From the NCBI GenBank assembly GCA_020627965.1, contig JAHDFX010000007.1, forward strand, positions 1-38,021: DNA of 38,021 bases, written 5' to 3'. Below the pieces are notes generated by a model. That model saw only the letters and a program-made list of their open reading frames with translations, was not told the origin of the DNA and did not search any database. This DNA comes from Saprospiraceae bacterium. GTDB lineage: Bacteria > Bacteroidota > Bacteroidia > Chitinophagales > Saprospiraceae. Below, piece after piece: positions 36,162-38,021 of this stretch (within the stretch, counting starts at the first letter, position 1; each line of letters begins with the position of its first letter). Position numbers and translations under genes: made by a program.

Positions 36162-37484
36162 TCATTTAAACCGGATTGCCTTAACGGGGTCAATTCGGGA
36201 TACTAGCATAGACGGTATCAATAATACCAATAAAATAATAATAAATGTTCCTAAATTAATCAGTAAAATAGTGAATGGTTGAATATCTACAGGAGCTATA
36301 GATACATAGTAAGATTCTTCTGGAAGTCTTATAAAACCAAAGTATTTTTGTAACAAGCAGAATCCTATTCCCAGTAAATTGCCCAGAAAAAGCCCGATAA
36401 CAATAATATAGGCTGCATGGTAAAGAAAAACTTTCCTGACCGAAAAATTTGTACTTCCCAGGGCTTTCATTATGCCAACCATATTCGTACGTTCAAGGAT
36501 TAGAATCATCAGAGCAGTCATCATATTGACAATGGAAACAATAATCATCAAAGCAAGAATCAGGCGTTCATTGACGTCCTGCAGGTTGAGCCAGTTGAAT
36601 ATACCTGGATAAACATCTTTAATACTTTTCGACATTAATTTGGGGCCTAGTACCTGATAGTAGATATATTCATCAAAAGCATCCAAATCGTCTATATCTT
36701 CAATAAATACTTCAAAGCCACTGACTTCATTCTCCGACCATCCATTAAGTTGCTGAATACGGCGTATATCTATAAGGGCAAACTTTTTATCATATTCTTC
36801 CAATCCTGTTTTATAAATACCGCTTATTTTAAATAATCTTTGTATACGGGTACCTGATTCAACAAAATGAACAGTAAACTTATTTCCAACTTCAAGCCTA
36901 AGCCGCTTAGCTGTTGATTCAGATATCAGGATGCCATTGGTTTCAACAGAATCCTGAAGATTAAGCTTTTGACCTTCTATAATATATTTTTCCAAAAAAG
37001 ACCAGTCAAAATCTTTTCCTATTCCTTTCAGTACAATGCCTTCGAGCTGGTCTTTGGCTTTAATAATACCTGCTTTATTGGCATATACCTGTACGTGCTT
37101 AACGCCTCCACTGCTTTTCACCTCTCTATCTCCCAACAAATTTATCGGGAACCCTGTATCTGAAGCTCTCGCTATATGATTGATTCGTCCAATATCTGAA
37201 AGAAGCAGCGCGCCATTCTTGCCATTATAGAAATCCTGTTTGGTGCTAATAGGAATAGATTCAACAGAATTTTCAGTATTGTAATCTGTTATGTGAATAT
37301 GCCCCCAGAAACCAAATATCTTTTCGCTGATTTCTTTCTTAAACCCAGAAATCAATGATGTAGCCGATATCATGACCGCCATACTAAGCATAATAGCAAT
37401 GATAGCAATGATAATGATCTTACCTGAAAAAGAGCTTTGTCCGCCTCTGGCAACTCGTTTCGCTATGAAATATTCTAGATTCAA
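36162..37484 (-). CDS. LolC/LolE-like FtsX-family ABC transporter permease (TTG start)
   Basis: A 440-residue inner-membrane permease of the lipoprotein-releasing type. It likely works with a LolD-like ATPase to extract lipoproteins from the inner membrane; no ATPase gene is in this window. Topology is the MacB/FtsX pattern: TM1 at about 23-45 (IIIIAIIAIMLSMAVMIS), a periplasmic domain at about 50-305, then three C-terminal TMs (about 308-330, 355-376 and 405-428) and the conserved DPVKAIRFK tail. The coupling region ERTNMVGIMKALG precedes TM2. The frame has no ATG before TM1, and an in-frame stop lies two codons before TTG 37482-37484. Starting there gives MNLEYFIAKR, the family's usual N terminus, so a TTG start is preferred. 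It follows the hydrolase on the same strand at 66 bp. MacB-type permeases are the alternative, though less likely given the N terminus. Confidence 0.88.
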   Translation of the reverse strand: MNLEYFIAKRVARGGQSSFSGKIIIIAIIAIMLSMAVMISATSLISGFKKEISEKIFGFWGHIHITDYNTENSVESIPISTKQDFYNGKNGALLLSDIGRINHIARASDTGFPINLLGDREVKSSGGVKHVQVYANKAGIIKAKDQLEGIVLKGIGKDFDWSFLEKYIIEGQKLNLQDSVETNGILISESTAKRLRLEVGNKFTVHFVESGTRIQRLFKISGIYKTGLEEYDKKFALIDIRRIQQLNGWSENEVSGFEVFIEDIDDLDAFDEYIYYQVLGPKLMSKSIKDVYPGIFNWLNLQDVNERLILALMIIVSIVNMMTALMILILERTNMVGIMKALGSTNFSVRKVFLYHAAYIIVIGLFLGNLLGIGFCLLQKYFGFIRLPEESYYVSIAPVDIQPFTILLINLGTFIIILLVLLIPSMLVSRIDPVKAIRFK

Positions 37485-37507
37485 ATTTTATACTTAAGTC
37501 TAATGTT

Positions 37508-37551
37508 ATTATTACGAAGTTGTTTAAAAATGTGTGACCAACTTCAATAAT
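37508..37551 (-). terminator. Inverted repeat between hydrolase and permease genes
   Basis: GAAGTTG (37516-37522) pairs perfectly with CAACTTC (37539-37545) around a 16-nt loop. The flanks ATTATT (37508-37513) and AATAAT (37546-37551) extend the stem after a 2-nt bulge. It abuts the hydrolase stop codon (37551-37553). No T-run follows on the minus strand, so it may be an attenuator or mRNA-processing structure rather than a full terminator. Confidence 0.4.
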
Positions 37552-38021
37552 TATTCAATAGTTGATTGGTTAGTTTTTTCTGTCACTTTAGTTAAAAAGT
37601 CCAAGGTCAGGCGATTAAATTCAGGTGCATGGGTTTCCATAGGATTATGGGCTGCTCCAACAATTTCTTTTATCTCCGAGTCATATAAAGTTTCATCTAA
37701 TACTTCCCCTACTTTGGGCGGTACCCATTCATCTTCAGTTCCCCATATAATGAGTGCTGGCTGTTTGATACTTTCCAAAGAATATGGTTCAATTTCTTTT
37801 GCATCCAGAAAAGCTTCCATAATAGCACTCGCAGTACGGGGTTGTCTTAATGCGGTCATATAGCCGTTTACGGCAAAGGTGTCTGGTTCTTCTCCGTAAG
37901 CATTTTCCAGCATTTTACGGATTCTTTTGGGTTTGTAAAAATAATATTCTCCTCCCACTTCGGCTATTCTTTTTACTGGTAATAATGTTTTCAAAAGTTT
38001 AGTCTTAAATTGTTGCTTTTT
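37551..38021 (-). CDS. Alpha/beta hydrolase, C-terminal part (5' end outside window)
   Basis: The frame is open to the window edge, giving the last 156-157 residues. The visible part is the second half of an alpha/beta hydrolase: a cap region (EYYFYKPKRIRKML), strand and acid loop PALIIWGTEDEWVPP with the catalytic Asp, and AAHNPMETHAPEFNRLTLDFL with the catalytic His followed by the last helix. The nucleophile elbow lies outside the window. A Met-like start at 37994 would be a TTG inside the fold and is rejected. Substrate unknown. It is not a close copy of the hydrolase at 30416-31207. Confidence 0.85.
   Translation of the reverse strand, partial: KKQQFKTKLLKTLLPVKRIAEVGGEYYFYKPKRIRKMLENAYGEEPDTFAVNGYMTALRQPRTASAIMEAFLDAKEIEPYSLESIKQPALIIWGTEDEWVPPKVGEVLDETLYDSEIKEIVGAAHNPMETHAPEFNRLTLDFLTKVTEKTNQSTIE

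Overview
The window looks like a chromosomal segment of an AT-rich, free-living member of the Bacteroidota, most likely close to the Saprospiria/Lewinella group. The evidence is a T9SS type A C-terminal domain on one very large secreted protein, a gliding-motility-associated (type B) C-terminal domain on a second, SprB repeats in both, and translation starts preceded by A-rich rather than Shine-Dalgarno sequence. The family placement is inference; I saw no rRNA, tRNA, CRISPR, insertion sequence or phage signature.

Layout. 1-136 is the tail of an unidentified gene. 182-3379 encodes an AddA/RecB-type UvrD helicase whose C-terminal nuclease domain appears to lack catalytic residues. 3380-3747 is a hairpin-rich non-coding stretch. 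3748-28323, about 65% of the window, is one open reading frame of 8191 codons for a secreted giant surface protein: signal peptide, about 1700 residues of unassigned ectodomain, Ig-like domains, an SdrD_B-like domain, 5 DUF11-type repeats, an Ig plus five-SprB island, 30 more DUF11-type repeats, an Ig-like domain, a Fn3-like domain and a type A sorting domain. A strong intrinsic terminator follows it (28345-28378).

28407-30398 holds a probable two-gene unit: a classical SDR oxidoreductase and a diaminopimelate decarboxylase (lysA). Convergent to it is an alpha/beta hydrolase (30416-31207), which is divergent from a GNAT acetyltransferase (start chosen at 31312). A convergent junction with overlapping inverted repeats separates that gene from the minus-strand block: a 1380-residue CUB-like/SprB-repeat protein with a gliding-motility C-terminal domain (31884-36026), a LolC/LolE-like FtsX-family permease that probably starts at TTG (36162-37484), and a second alpha/beta hydrolase cut by the window edge (37551-38021).

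The strongest candidate for something undescribed is the giant protein. Its 35 DUF11 repeats are not a simple tandem array. Repeats 6-21 mostly alternate between two sequence classes with spacings of 474 and 480 bp. Repeats 22-35 mostly use a shorter third class, with block duplications (22-24 resemble 33-35; 25-26 resemble 29-30) and single 'foreign' repeats (14 and 32). Almost every repeat ends in a strongly acidic Asp/Asn linker closing on an almost invariant Asp-Glu-Asp-Asp-His-Asp motif, which suggests a very long, metal-stiffened fibre. The two T9SS-type secreted proteins could act together at the cell surface in adhesion or gliding; the other genes are housekeeping with no evident link to them.
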